From the NCBI GenBank assembly GCA_003116995.1, contig BDSL01000001.1, forward strand, positions 372,001-436,000: a stretch of DNA of 64,000 bases, given 5' to 3'. This document shows, piece by piece, positions 34,301-49,300 of the stretch. The DNA is from Yamagishiella unicocca. Taxonomy: Eukaryota; Chlorophyta; Chlorophyceae; Chlamydomonadales; Volvocaceae. Both the position numbers and the translations under genes were made by a program. The notes below the pieces were generated by a model, which was not told where the DNA came from, ran no database searches, and worked only from the letters and a program-made list of their open reading frames with translations. Each line of letters begins with the position of its first letter. The stretch's first letter is position 1.

Positions 34301-37300
34301 TTACTGTTCGCGTTCGTGTCCAAGTTGGTTTTGCCAACAAAAGCCTTGTCGCCATGAAGCTCAATGTACACATTGGCATCAGTGCCCGCACCCCTGTTTG
34401 GATAAGCGAAAGCAGAGGGGAGTGCCATGGACGGCGTGTCCGCTCACAGAGCCGTCACAACAAGGCACCGGATGGTGTGTCATCCCGCCACTAACACAAC
34501 CTGGCAGTAATCCCAAGTCGTCAAGGGGTATTTACCCCCGAGCGTCGCCGAACAGCATTCACAAAGAAACTTCCCGTCCCCAACGCTCGGCTCTTACCTG
34601 ATGTCTGATGTGTACACTGCCACTTTGTACTTGATCAAGTCGGCATCGGCAGTAGGATCGGGGATTCCGTCGCCATCACGGTCAGGCCACAGCACGTGCT
34701 CAAGTCCATTCTTGTCGTCAACCCACTTGGCAAATGGAAACACAAGCTTCTCGCCTGTGGCAGTCGACTGCACTTCCACCTTGTTCAGGTGCCAGGCGGC
34801 TCCCAGGCCTTTGCCACTGCTGCGGATTTTTATTTTCTGGATGGCACCGATGTTGTCGCTGGTGAAGATGAAGTTATCAACCTACGAGGATTAGGCCGTT
34901 GATGGATTGGTATACGTGAGTCATGTTTTACGGATATACAAACGGCAGAGACGCAACGGCTAGGCCAACAAGCGATGCGATGGGGAGAGGAGATGGAAAC
35001 CCCTTCAATTTCAAAAGGTCACCCGCCCTCCTAGTCCAATTTCGACATCGTGATAGCCTTTGTCATGGGTTCGCCCGGGCTTGAGGACACTGTAACATCT
35101 TATTATAGCATTATGGATTAACGTGTTCCATTAAAGCAAGGAGAAGCAGTTGTGACGTCAGTTGCCGTACAATGGATTACCACCGCGCAGTCCAAGTCGG
35201 GACGCGCTCAAGGATCCGGTGAGTACCTGGTTGCGCTCAAAATTATTCTGGCTATTGTCCAATAGCCTCTCGCCCGTGTCCCCATTTCCTCCGTAAACGG
35301 TAATAAACACGTCCGAGTCCGTGCCAGCACCGCGAATGTCGGAAGTGTACATCGTAACCTGCGCCGCGCCGGCATGTAAGGCAAGCATCATTTTTGCCAA
35401 TCTGTTTCTGCCGGCTAATCCTAACATGGAACAACGCCGTCAACGCGGACAATCAATTCAACGAGAACCGACTGCAGCATTCCTGCTCCTGTTTAAATGT
35501 TGCCCGAACTAGGCAAATTGCCCCTAGCACAGCCGCACGTACCTTATAATTGGTGGGTCCCTTCTGATCTGGATTTCCTGCAATGAGTTCTTTCCGAAGG
35601 CCGCTTTCATCATTGCCAACCTTACGCAGCCAATCGTTGCAAGGGAAGAAGTAAGTCTTGCTCGTATTGGGATTCGTGACCTCCACTTGTTCCAAATGCC
35701 AATCAGAGCCGATGCCACTGTTGTCGTGCCGTATCACCACTTTCTGCAAGTTTCCCACGTCTGAGCCCTTCAGCTTGAACGTGTCAGCGCGGCCGCGCTC
35801 GAAGTTGTTTGCTGAGGCGTGGAAAACACCACGACGACAAGTTGGTGGCCGACAAGCGACCGACTAGTGCGGAAATTGACACCCTAGCCCAACGAATTTC
35901 GACAGAAGGGCTGAAGTCCCCGTGTGTATTAGTCCGGCGTCTCCGGCACAACTTGGATACGACAGGCGTTGACTGTCTAATGACACAGCGTCGTACGTTG
36001 CTACCCAAATCGAATCGAGCCGAGCAATAAATCAAGCCCTGGGATAATCCTCACCACACCCGATCACCCTCCGTACCCGCGTTATCCAGCCGCGTTTCAC
36101 CCATGGCACCCTTGTCGCCGTGCATCTCAATAAACACGTTTGCATCTGTGCCAGCGCCCCTGGAATTGGCAAGGAAATGCGGGTCATAACGGCAACGCAT
36201 TGTAAGCCGCGATGGCATAACACACACCCGGAACAGAAATTGATTCGAACCCTGAATCGTAATTTCTCACGCCCAATTATGGGCACATGACCACCCGTTT
36301 GGCGTTACCCTCTCCAGTGGTACCGACGCAACGGTAGGGCTATTGAGCATGGAATGTTTTACGGATGATACGCCGCTTTTAGGCCACAGTCCGTGACGCT
36401 TTGCAAGTTAGGTGGGCGCAGTGGGAACAGTTCGATCGTTCAGGCGACCGTGGCGACCTGGTACTTCAGGTTTCCGTCCAGAACACGCACATCCCAACCT
36501 CGCGGCCCGTCCTACTGCCCATGTTGCGAACTTGCGATTGCTGATCTGGACGAGGGGCGTGCAGGCATCCATTGACTCCCCAAGACGGGGTCAGCCCGCG
36601 GGCTCCTTGCAACCGGCGCCCTGTCCCACCTTAGGTCTGTCGTGTGGGTGGTGATCGTGTACTCGACTATAGGTCCGCCAACCAGAGCGTCGCCTTTGCC
36701 GTCACCGTCGCGGTCTGGCGTGAGCAGCTGCGAGAGGCCGTGCTCCTTATCAATCCAGTTGTGGTAGGGGAAGACGGCCTGCTCTCCCGTGTTCGTGTTG
36801 ACAACCTCCACCTTGGCCAAGTGCCAAGCCGCTCCGAAGCCTGAGTTATTGTGGCCGATGCGGAGCGATTGGAACGTGCCCACGTCCGGTGCTTGTAAGA
36901 AAAAAGTGTCAACCTGGTGCAAGAGGGGTGCGGGCCGGGAGTGTGGGGCTTTGCCTTGAGGGTTGTGACCTGGTGCAGGGACACTGCATCGCAATTAAAT
37001 ATCGGTTGAGGTGAGAAGATACATTTGCGCGACCATCGATACTCCAAACAAAATGCACGCTATCTTCGAGAGTGCACCGAATACCAGCAACAGCGGCAGT
37101 AGCGGCAGCTGAGCGGCAATTGAGCGGCCTTGTGTGTCGCCTGTCTGCACTACGACTGCTCATCCATGAGGTTCACATGCCAAACAGCCCTTGCGGACCA
37201 GCAGAGCTCCCAACCAGGCCGCCGTTTGCCTTCCTGGCTAAAACTGCGGCCGCTGAAACACACCCGGTTGCGCTCGAAGTTGTTCGTGCTGTTGTCCAGT

Positions 37301-40300
37301 TTCCGTTCGCCCGTGTCGCCTTTATCGCCAAACAGCTGCATCGTGACATCCGCGTCCGTCCCGGCGCCACGCATGTCGGACGTGGTGACCACAACGCGGT
37401 AAGTGCAGATCCCGTTGGCGGGCACCTTCCCGGGCTCCAGCTTCCTCTGGCAGGCGCCTTTCAGCCAATCGTTGCACATCATGAAGTAACGCTTCTGGAG
37501 GCCTGTTGGTGCAGGCGGCACGCGGGCAGGGTCCACCGAGCCTGCGTCAGCCAAGCGCAACACTCTCCCAAACACCAACTTCTGTCTGCACATCTGGCCC
37601 CAGTCTCTATCCGTCCGCACCCACCTGGGTGGAACACTTCGACAGATTGCAGGTGCCAGTCTCCGCCCATGCCAAGCGTGCGGTTATCTTTGTTGACCAT
37701 AACGTGCATGAGCTCGCCAATGTCAATGAATGACAGCTTAAAGATGTCCTTGCTGCCTCGCTCAAAGTTGTTGGCCGACGTGTCTAGGGTCATGGCGCTG
37801 GTCGACGCCTGCCAACCCAACAGGAAGTCACGCACGGAAACAGCGGATTAGGGTCTTAGTTTGGGCCGTGTCTACCCTATAATATGGATCTCTTTCCCGG
37901 TAACTCCTAACAGCACGACTGGTATTCGGCGTCAGGCGGGCAGGTAGGGAGGTCACGAAGCGCTCACACAAAAGTTCAGGCAAACAGCTTCTCACCTTAT
38001 CTCCGTGCAACTCGATGGCAACGTTATCGTCTGTGCCAGCTCCTCGGATGTCCGAGGTATACAGCGTCACCTGGCACATACATTGACAGTATGTCATGCA
38101 ACACCCGCAGCAACGCGCATGGCCATCAGCCAGCACCAGCAGCTGAACTGCGACGGCTCTATGCTCATTTCAACAGGTGAAGAGTGTGGGTTCCATCGCG
38201 TTACCTACTTCATATTGCAGCAGGTTCCCCAGAGCTCCGTCCACACCCCTTGGCAGCAGAGTCTGTTGCAGTGATGCCATGTCAGAGGGGTCTAGCCATT
38301 TGTTGCAAGGGAAAACAGTGATGCGATTGCGCACGGTGTCCTGCACCTCCACCTCTGCAAGGTGCCATGCAGCGCCCAGGCCGCTGCCGTCGCTCGTGAC
38401 CTGCCAATAGATGAACAAACCCACGCAGAAGTTGGGGGAATCACGTCAGCTAAAGGGGGCAACACGTCCGGTACAACCTCAAGGGATCGGAGTAATTCTC
38501 CCCAACATGCAAGCGAAGTGAGTTGGAATTGTGTGAGCCAGCGTGCTGTTCTGGATCGTAGGACGGACGTTATCCTCTACTCGACCAACGCCAATACGTG
38601 CTACCTGCTGCAGGTGGCAGCTCCTGTCGAGGGACCTGACCGCTTATCAACTTGCCACTACTTACCACCATGTGGGTCAGGTCGCCCAGATCCTTGCCCT
38701 TGAGGATAAACGTGTCCAGCTGCCCCCGCTCAAAATTATTGGCTGCATGGGCACGCGGAACAAACATACGTTATACAGAAGCAAAGGGACGCGCATCTTA
38801 CCCAACGACCGGGCACGCCTAAAGGTCTGCTTAACCAACGGATCTAAGCAAGCACCAGTACCATCCTCACCGCTGTTGTCCAGCTTGTGCGTGCCACTGC
38901 TCGTGGGCTGCTCCTCCAGCTTGCCAAACATGGCGAGAGTCACATTAGAGTCCGTGCCCGCTCCACGAATATCGGACGTCTTGACACGAACCTGCGGACA
39001 TTGCCCCCAATAATAAGTGTAGGCCGTGTGAGCCTGGGCTCCGGGTCACCCCACGTAAGTCCCTAGGCACGACACGCACGCACCTTGTATGTGTTGCTGC
39101 CACCAGCCTTGCCCGGCACCAGCTGGACTCTGCGCTTGTCGCTGTTAATCCAGTCGTCATAGTAGAAGAACTGGCGTGCCTTGGTGTTCATGTGCAGCAC
39201 TTCGACGCTCTCCAGTCCCCACTGCTGCCCAAACAACCCGCCGAGCTTGCCGGCGCCGCTCTGCTGTGTTGCTAAGCCAATGTCAATCTTCTGGATTTCT
39301 CCGAGATCCACATGCCCCAGATTCAACGTGAAGTCGTCAGTCTGCAACAGCGCACACGGGCCGTGAGACGGCAGCAGTAGAATCGAGGTGGCCTCAAACA
39401 CCCTCGACGCAGCTCAACCATGAGCTCACGCAAGAGCTGAATACGAACGCCAACGAGCGGTTGTGTGCCCCCAACTCTGTTGCCGATGTACAGATTGCGG
39501 ATACCCACAAACATAGGCCTACGAATCACACCTGATTGCGCTCAAAGTTGTTTGCAGACGACTCTAGTTTCAGCTCGGTGCTGTTCTTTATGGCGCCCAT
39601 CAGGATGATGGAGATGTCGGCATCGGTGCCGGCGCCCCGCTTGTCGGAGGTCCGCACGGAGACCTTGTAAACTGACTTGCCACCCGCACCTGTGGAGAAG
39701 AGGAAATCGGGCGGGAGCATCGGGATTGGTATCGCACCAATGCGGGTTTGGGGCTACAAGACAATATGCAGACGTCACAGTAATATGTAGATCCCCCTGT
39801 CCGGATGACTCGCATGCACACCGTGCAACTGCACAGGCGTTCACAGCAACACAGACGAGCACGGATGCCCGACATCTGCTGGGCGAGCCCTATCTTCACT
39901 CCATCCCCTCACCATCGACCGGCTCGAGAGTGATTGTCAGCGTGTTGAGCTTTGCATCAAGCCACTGGTCGGCCAGGAAGTAGTAGTTCTCTTGCCGAGC
40001 CTAAGACGTCAAAGAAGAAGATTGTAAGCAGGGACTTGATGGGTCAATTCAGTTGAAGACACCAAGGGGCGTGAGCTGGCATGGGCTTACATTTGCATCC
40101 GGTGAGACGATGTGACTTGCTGGGGAATACGTTCCCAGCATGGCTACAAATCGCATAATGCGCGTTATAAAAAGCGTACGGCTACAGTCAGTGGGTTTAA
40201 AGGCCGTGCAGTCCGTTACCTGGTGGATGACCTCCACATGGTCCAGGTGCCAGGCCGCCGCAAGGCCCTTGTTGTCATGGCCGATCTGGAGCTTCTTTAA

Positions 40301-43300
40301 GGCGCCCACATCCACACTCTCGACGAGGAACTCGTCGCGCTGCCCCTTCTCAAAGTTGTTGCGTGAGTTTTCTAGCATTGTGGTGGGCGTGTTGGCCTTG
40401 TCCCCCATCAGCATGCAGCTCACGTTGGCATCAGTGCCGGCGCCACGAATGTCCGAGGTGTATGTAATAATCGTGTACCTGCGCCAGTAATGAATATTCA
40501 GGCCGAGGTCAGTGCCGACCGACAGTTCAAGAAACAGCCACTCGGGTTGGAAATGATGGTTTCGTAAGCATTGTTGAAGCTAGCCGCAAAGTTAAGCATG
40601 TAACCAATTCCTACCTGCACAGGTGCTGTGGGTCGCCGTCCGATGGGAACAGCTCGACCTCCGTCTTGTATGGTGGGTCGTCTCGTGACAGCCAGTTATT
40701 GTAGTAGAAGGAGCACTGCTGTCCCGTGTTGACCAGCAGCACATCCACCTGCAGGCGACGTCGCATCCAGAGTATAATTGCCATATAAATGTAACGTCAA
40801 GCGCGTAACAAGGGACGCCACCGGCAGGCCGCGGCGGTGATCACAATTCAAGAAGAGGGGCCTTCTGTATTTGCTTGGAACACGGCATGTGTATGAAAGC
40901 ACGGGACGCGCATTGTTAACGCCTGGATGCAGAAAAGGTGTCCGCACAGCGGACCAAACCGCACAGGACACGCAGGGCGAACGCCCATTGCTTGCCTTGT
41001 TAAGGTGCCACGCAGACCCTGGCCCCGAGTTGTCGTGGCCAATGACGATGCGCTTAATGACGCCGACGTTTGGAAGGTTGGGGAAACTAAACACGTCCAC
41101 ACCCGCTCGCTCGAAATTGTTCTTGGAGTTGTTCAGCGTCACACGACCAGTGGTTGTGGGCTGCCCTTCCCTGTACAGCCGAACATGACCAAAATTGTGT
41201 TCAGTTCGGAAGCGAAAAAGCCCTGGTTCCAGCAATGAAAACAAGGCCTCCCTCTGTTCCCAAACTTCCCTGTTTCCAAAGCTGCAGCCCCCTGCCCCAG
41301 CACTTACATGTCACCACACACTTCAACAAAAACGTTTGCGTCGGTGCCCGCAAACTTAACGTCCGAGGTATGCACTGTGATCTTATACTGAGCTTTGCTG
41401 GATTTTGGATCCTTCGGAGCGACTGGCAGCACCCTCTCGATGGCTTGGTCGTCCTCGCCCTTGTCGAACCACTTGTTGCACGGAAAGAAGTAGCTCACCC
41501 CCGTGGCGTCGTCCAGGATCTCCAAATAGTCCAAGTGCCAACCTGGACACACAGCAGCATGGAAGTAAAGTGTCCGCATGTGTGGGCCGGATTGAAGAGG
41601 GTGTTCGCATGGTGTGCAATTGACGTGACGTGCAACAAAGAAAGGCCTGGCCTATCAGTGGACGTAGCCCCCCAGTGAAGGGGCCGGTTGCGGTTGTTCA
41701 TGCAAGACAGATGCGCATGCCACAACGCGCACTGAAGAAGATCGATGCAGGCTTGAGTTCTGGGCCCTCTTGGGGCGCACATCCCGCCGCCAGTTTACCC
41801 GGCGCCATTCCCGCGTTGTCATGTCCGATGCGGATCTTAGTCAGGTTGCTGCAGTTACGATACTTCTTCAGCAAGAACTTGTCCACGGCAGCGCGCTCGA
41901 AGTTATTTGTGCTGTTGTCCAGTGTCAGACGCTTGCCGGTTATCTGCGGACGCATACATATGTTCAATATTTTCGTGCGGCGAAGGAAAATTGACTGAAT
42001 CAGACGTGGCATCGAGGTGCAACCGCTCCGTTGCGTGACAGCAGACACACAGACAGTAGTAGTGGCACGCAGACAGTGGTTATGGCGTATCCTAGCGCCG
42101 TATGGGCACACGCACAGGCGCACCTCTTTGCCTGCGTTTTCTCCCGTTATCTCCAGGTACACATTGGCATCTGTGCCCGCGCCGCGAATATCAGACGTGA
42201 CGACAGTGACCGTGTAGTCTGTGTTCTCTCCGCCAACCTCCGCCATTTTTAGGCGGCGTCTGATGAGACCGTCCTCTTCACTCTTGTCGAACCACCTGTA
42301 AATTTCAAATGTTTGTCCTGGATATTATTGGCGACGAACTGGAAGCCTGTTGCGTGCTTGTATACGGCGTCGGTGCCGGGGATAGAAACGATACGCTCCA
42401 GACCTTAATCACCCGCCGGTGCGACAGACGGGAACGATACCCTTAGACATCCTACCAGACGTCAATAACCCGTCGTTCACCGACGAATTCTAATCTTACA
42501 CACTCCAATAGCGCCGAAACTATAGGTCCTGCCCGCAGCACCAATTGGCTCGCACCTGTCGCAAGGGTAGGCGTAGCGGGTCTTGGCCGTCTGGTCCTCA
42601 ATGATCACCTTTGCGCAGTGCCAGCCCGGCATTAGACCCGAGTTGTCGTGCCCGATCTCAATCTCAGGAATGGACCCGAGGTCGGGGAACTCGAAAAAGA
42701 AAACATCCTCGGCATTGCGCTCGAAGTTGTTTTTTGAGTTTTCCAATTTCACCTGTGAAGTGGCCATTCATACTCATCCGTATGAGGAGTGCTTGCAGTT
42801 GGGGCAAGGGAGCAAGAACATATAGACAGCCATCACAAGCTGGCGCGAAGGCCGACCATCCCTATCTTCGAGGCAGTGGGAGTACTGTATGGAAAGGTAC
42901 CTTCAGCGTGCGCTGGTGCCAGCACACTGTGAGACATATGGTGAAGCCCACGCCCCTTAGGCTGACAAAACGCTCTCTATCTGCCTGGGGCCTAGGAGAC
43001 CATCAGTATCCGACACCAATCCAGCAGCACATGTGCTTACACCGGTCATTTGCGCGTTGTTGCCGTACATCGAAATGTCCACGTTGGCGTCCGTGCCAGC
43101 ACCGCGTAGATCCGACGTGAAGATCTGCACAACAATGACAGGTGCAGTAAGGCTCGCAACTAACGCCGCTTTCTCGATGGGCAAGTGAAAGCAACACTTT
43201 CAATTCCCATTGTCGCGCTACTCGAACGAGCCTATGATACCGACCGTTATTTGGTACTTGTGCGGTACAGGAATATCCTTAGATCCTACAGGGTACAGCG

Positions 43301-46300
43301 TCACATACGTCTGGCGGTCTCCTTCGTTATCTGCCAACCACCTGCACGTTGCGGCAACACATGACCGCACGAACGGTGTGGTACTAAGGGCATTGGAGAA
43401 CTGAACTGTAATCGTTTGTTGCAAACGAAAACAACCTTCAATCGAGAACAACCCGTTCTGTTACCCTGCGTCCCTGCTGCGAGAGCGCATCATTGCCACC
43501 TGGTCTCTACGCTTACCTGTTTGCCACAAACTGTATATCTGGCATACTAGGAGAGGACATTACCACCTCTTGCAGGTGCCAACCAGGCCCGAAACCGCTG
43601 TTGTCATGGCCGATACGGATGTACTTGATCTCCCCAACGGCCGCCTCGACCTCAAAGGTATCCGTTTGTCCGCGCTCGAAGTTGTTGGCGCTATTCTCCA
43701 GTTTCAAGACAGGGCTCTGGTACTTCTTCGCGTTATGCTCTCCAAACAACTGAATGGTTACGTTAGCATCAGTACCTATACAATGGCGGTTACATAGTTG
43801 TTAGGATCGATGTATGTTACGTAATTTGTGGGAGGGTACGTGACCGCCGGTATTGGTAGGACGATCGACTGCGTCATAATAAAACACGCACCAGCACCCT
43901 TGATGTCGCTTGTCTTGACTACTACTTTGTAGCGGAGCAGCTTAGGTTCGGTACCCTCTGAATCAGCGCCTGCCAAGCCTGCTGCGCCAGGGAGCTTAAG
44001 TAGCCGGATAATTTTTTTGTCGTCGATGTCCGTGGCAAACCATCGACCTGTTCAGTTACAGTTGTAAATGCCAACGGTTTAGCGCAAATTTCGGTGCCAA
44101 CTACGCTGCTGCACCCAATGCGCCCATGCTTACCACAGGGGAATACGAGTGGAGCCGTATTCTCGGATTTGTTCTTAATAATAACCCTATCCAGGTGCCA
44201 GCGCGGGTTGTTGCCCTTGGCATCATGGCCTATGCGTAACTGGTACACGTTGCCAAGAGGAAGCAGGTCGACTACAAACGTGTCGGTGCGACCCCGGGCG
44301 AAGTTTTCAGGGCCATTTTCCAGCTTGACCTCCCCACTTGTATTTTTGTCGCCGTACAGAATTGTGAACACATTTGAGTCCGTAGCAGCTCCCCTGCGGT
44401 ATCAAGGCAAGGCAATGAGATCACACGGAATTGTTAGTGCAGCACTCATGCGCGAGATTGCCTGCCCCCCTAGTTATCACTTATGACAGCGTGGGGCAAC
44501 AAGTTGCACCTAAAAGACACAAGCAAAATAAATCCCAAAACAGAGTGGATAAGTGGCCCTTATCAGGATCGAACTGATGACCTTGGCGTTATTAGCACCA
44601 CGCTCTAACCAGCTGAGCTAAAAGGCCATGCCAAACAATGCTTTTTCTCCAATATGGCGCTTTGCGCACATGTACGGCAGTCATAAGGCCCTCAAAGGGC
44701 GACTTTAGGGAGGAAAACCCTAGTCAGGGTTAACTCTCCACGTATTCGTTAGGCCTGTGGTGTTGCCTCATGCCTTGCTTTGCCCCTCAGACCTTTCAAG
44801 TCACGTGTACACGTGTAAAGATTAATAGGACGCTGACGCTCCTCACCCCCCTTACGTCCAGTGGACGGCCCTTAGGCTCCACAAATAGGCTCCCAACCCT
44901 TGTCATGGATTAAGCATGTACCCGTTCAGCTAGCTGTCATGCCAATTTTGTCATGCAACCCTTGCTAAGAATCTCATGAGGTCGTGCTCTCTAAATTTAT
45001 TTCCCTATTTCTCGGTGTGTTTCCTTGGGTACATGTCATCAGCGTGGCAATTTAGTTCGGACCGTAACAAGTACTACTGCTCGGGCCATCTCGGACAACA
45101 TACCATACTAAATAATAGTACTCCGGTGAGAGTCGGTGTCTACGAGGTCATAGCTGCCCTAAGACGTGTATGAAGACCCAAACTACAACCAAAATTACGC
45201 GCACACACACTCGATACGCCTTATACCGGTATCCGTGGCTTACTTGATATCAGAAGTGACGATGGTGATCTCGTAGGTATGCAGGCTTTCGCGGCGTTTG
45301 CGGTCGCGCCCCTCGTCCTCAGCCTTCTTTTTGGCCTCGTCCTCAGCGCGTGTGTCTTTGGGAGGAGGAGGAGGCTCCACATCCACGAGTACACGCTTGG
45401 GCGCCTCGTACACATAGATTTCTGGCACGGGCGGCTTGAGGACGACGACCTACAGCAGGTGCCAGCGCGAAAACCCGACGTGTCAGGAGAAGCTATATAT
45501 GGCAAAGGAAAATAAAAAGACTGACGAGTGCCCGAACGAAAGCATGGAATAGTGGGCGGAAGTCCAGATGGACAAAGCTAACACACGACTGCAACAAACG
45601 TGGCAATCGTGCATGTATCAATCAGGCGAACGACCGCAACGCACAGCGCATGATTCCAACTGACCTCGTCTTGCGCCTCTCTCAGCACTCGCCACTGCAT
45701 GCCCGCGCGGTCTTTGCCACCCACTGACACCAACCAGCGGTTGTCGGGGCAGAAGCGCACGTTCATGACGTGTGAACAATGGCCCAGATAGGTCCTGCAG
45801 CAAAAGCGCCGTGATGCAGCAATAAAAACTAAACATGCACAGCAAGCGAGCCATCACAGGGAGAGGATAGGAGAGAATCACTGTATACTTCAGAGCCGTA
45901 CGGCACAAGAGATTCCTTATAAAGCCCCATTCATGTGTGGCCATGGACTGTAGTGGGGTCAGGACGACACCAACGCACAAATCCAGATCTAGGAAGTGAA
46001 TGAGACCGCATCGCGGTGTCAAGCGCGAACAGTGGTAAACCACCGTTGTGCACCGTTGTCCACCAAGAGGGCGGACATTGACACGCGACATCTTCGCTAG
46101 TCATACAGGCCTGCCCTCGATCGGGCCCCCCTGACCTGCACGGCGCGTCGTCCACGACACACGGGAAGTTGAAGAGACGGATTCGGCCATCGTCGCCCGC
46201 TGTCGCCACGATATCACCTTCGCCCATAATCGGATCCGTGTCCGGGAAGAGCCCAGCATTTGACCTTCCGATAGCGAAACGGCGGGGTGGATTTGCATTA

Positions 46301-49300
46301 CAGTTTCCAATTTGTTTGCAGACAGGTGGGTTAATGGCCAAGCGAGGCAAAATCCGGGTTGCAACTGGCCCCCAGCGCCTTATGTCAGGGCCATGATGAC
46401 TTAGTCACGCAACCCACCCATTTGCGCGATGCTTGCAATTTGCAATCTCCCGGTAGGGGCCTGACCTTCATCATCCACCAAGGTACAAATCCCGGCCCAT
46501 GATGGACGCTTTCTCAAAAGCAAGGCACCGTCATGTAGTATGTACTCAGCAAGTACAGCAGCAAACCCACCTGCACAGCGCGTTGATGTCCGTGCCGTCT
46601 GTGCCGTCTTGCCAGATGCCCATGACAGGAAAACCGAGCGCACAGGTCCACGTGGCCCACTGGGTGTCGCGCTGTGTTTGGCGAATTTGCTTGCCAGTGG
46701 CGGCCTCGAAGTAAAGTATCTCATATGAGCCACAGTTTGACTGGATAACGCGCCCATCAACCGACCAATCCAGGTGGTTGATGTAAGAACTGTGGCCAGC
46801 GCAACGCGCCAACCTAGCATAACTGTATGGGAAGACACAACACCAGTGCACGCTCAGAATGCTGTTTTCGTGCACTGACGCATATGGCGGCCAAACGCCC
46901 ATGGCGGCGACCCTCAGAGACACGAACACATACAGTTCGGAACATAAGCGATCCTTACAACATATACTGCAGGGAAGTGCCAACATGTATGGGTTCACTC
47001 ACTGCCTGGTTACGTCGTAGATATCGATAAAATTATCGTGGCTTCCAGCTGCAAGTTTGGTGCCATCCGGCGAATACTTCAGGTCGTGCACCATCTCCTT
47101 GAGGGTGTGAAACTCCGCGACCTTGTTGGTCAGGTTCTCCACGAGAAGGACCTGCAATCATGGTGACACGATTCAGTTCTCTGCAAAACTTGCGAGTCGC
47201 CGCAGTCGGGTTTCACCACAAGGTGGACGACAAACCAATGGATGCAAGCGTGACAAGCACCCCACTGGTGCGTCCGATGACCCCAGAATGAAGGTTAAGC
47301 GGTCTGGACGACCACCTGTACATAAATTCGACAGCTCTGAACGACAGACAAGAAGTCTGAAAAACAATCCGACAAATTGGCAACCGGCATTCAGCTTCTC
47401 ATAAAGTTGCGTAGTACTAGTCCAACAGACGAAAACATGACAAATTAATCGTGAATCCTGTTGACGTACATACCTTGACCATTCCAGTAATAGTGCCAAC
47501 GGCTAAGTGCGCGCCATTGGGGCTGAACGCCACAGACCGTGCTTCCACGCCGATGTTCACCTTGGCCTGTTCGCGGTAGGATGTGCGGGATGAGTGAAAA
47601 ACAAAAGAGCCTTGCTGTCCAGAGGAAAATGCACTATTCGACACCACAGAACGCACCAGTAATTGGCGCCGTTTGGCGTTCCACAGAAAGACGTTCATGC
47701 TGTCACAAGCTGTGGCGAATTTGTGGGGTTTCTTGGGGTGGAAGGCCAGGCCATACACGTCGGCGGAATGGCCCTGTGTCAATGGCTCAGGAACATCTCG
47801 GCTTAACTCCCAAATCTCGCACCTACACAACATTGGATTTGCCCGTGAAGGTGGCAAAATAAGCATCATTAATATGACCTTAACACGTCGGTGTTACATG
47901 ACAATTTTGCTTGTCAACACGTCATACCTCTGGGTGCCCGCTACCATGTCGTAACCGTTTTCCAAAGCGTCCAGGGACCTGAAGACGGCCGGGTCTTTCT
48001 CGCCAGGCTCTTGTAGCTGCGTGTAGGTGTTAGGATTATTAGGCATGCGTTAAAATTTTCGCTCAAGCAACCATGGCCACCGCAGCACATATCAAAGCCA
48101 CGTATGTACAGGGCGGTACTGCGGGACAGATACGGGCGGGTTACGACTGACCTGTATGGTCTTGATGACGCGACCCACGTCGCCGGAGGTGATGTCCCAG
48201 CAGATTATCTGACCATCCGCCCCTCCCGTGACCAGTTCCGTACGGTTAGCGCGCAGAGCCATACAGCGCACGCCCTGCAGCGACGGAATGCCGTCGTGTA
48301 TACTTGGCGCAGGAACGCCAGGACCATGCGCCTGGATGACCTGCAGTTGGTTCGCGGAAACGCCATAATCAAGGCCAGAGGTTAGGTTTGCAGTCAGGGG
48401 CGGTATTCACTGCAGATACCATCGTACCAATGCACACACCGTAAACTGTTGCGACAGGCGCTGACATTGGATAGGGCATGTACCGCGACATGACATAACC
48501 CAGTTCCTGTCACCGCCGCTTCACTCCACAAGTGGCAACTGGCTTCCAGAGCACGCGAACCATATAAGCGTTACAGCTGTGCAAGGACAGCCCAGCAACC
48601 AAATCCTTGCTCACCTTAATGCAACAGCCGAATTGCCCGGTTGTGGAGCGTGTGCCGCTGATGTCCCACATGAGCAGGTCGCCGGACTGCGCGCCTGTAA
48701 CCAGCGTGTTGGCCGACACAAAGATAGCGCTGAGCACATCTTGGACAGGGATCTTGCCAAACTTGCCCATGGTGCCTTTGTATCGCTCCTTCTTTGCGCG
48801 CTGCGCTTGCAGGGGAGTAAGGGCGCCAAAAGGATGAATGCCCAGTGTGCGCCATTATGAACCCGGGGTCCCTGATGGAAGCGAAAATGAGTCTACATCC
48901 GAAGCTACACAGCAGGTCGCTCGAAGCGTACATCATAGTGGCACACGACATCTAGAAGGCGCACCTCGTCGTACTCCTGCGTCCAAAACTTTAGATGTTT
49001 GACCCCGTACGTGACGAACATTGAGGGCGGTGTCACCTCCCGTCCTTTGCCATCGCGGTCCTTTGGAAAGTTGTTCCACTTCACCCCAAACACCTGCGGT
49101 GGGATGAGCTCTAGGTCAGTATTCAATGGCGAGCCCGCTTGGCAGCGACTACAAGCCTACGAGAATACACAACCTTGTCATTCACACCTGAGGCGGCTGG
49201 CCGTTGTGTCCTACATCCGCATGAATGAGGGCCTTTGATTTCCAGTGTATAACGCTGACAGTGTGGCGGTTGTCGCCAGTAACCGCGACCAAGCGCTGCC

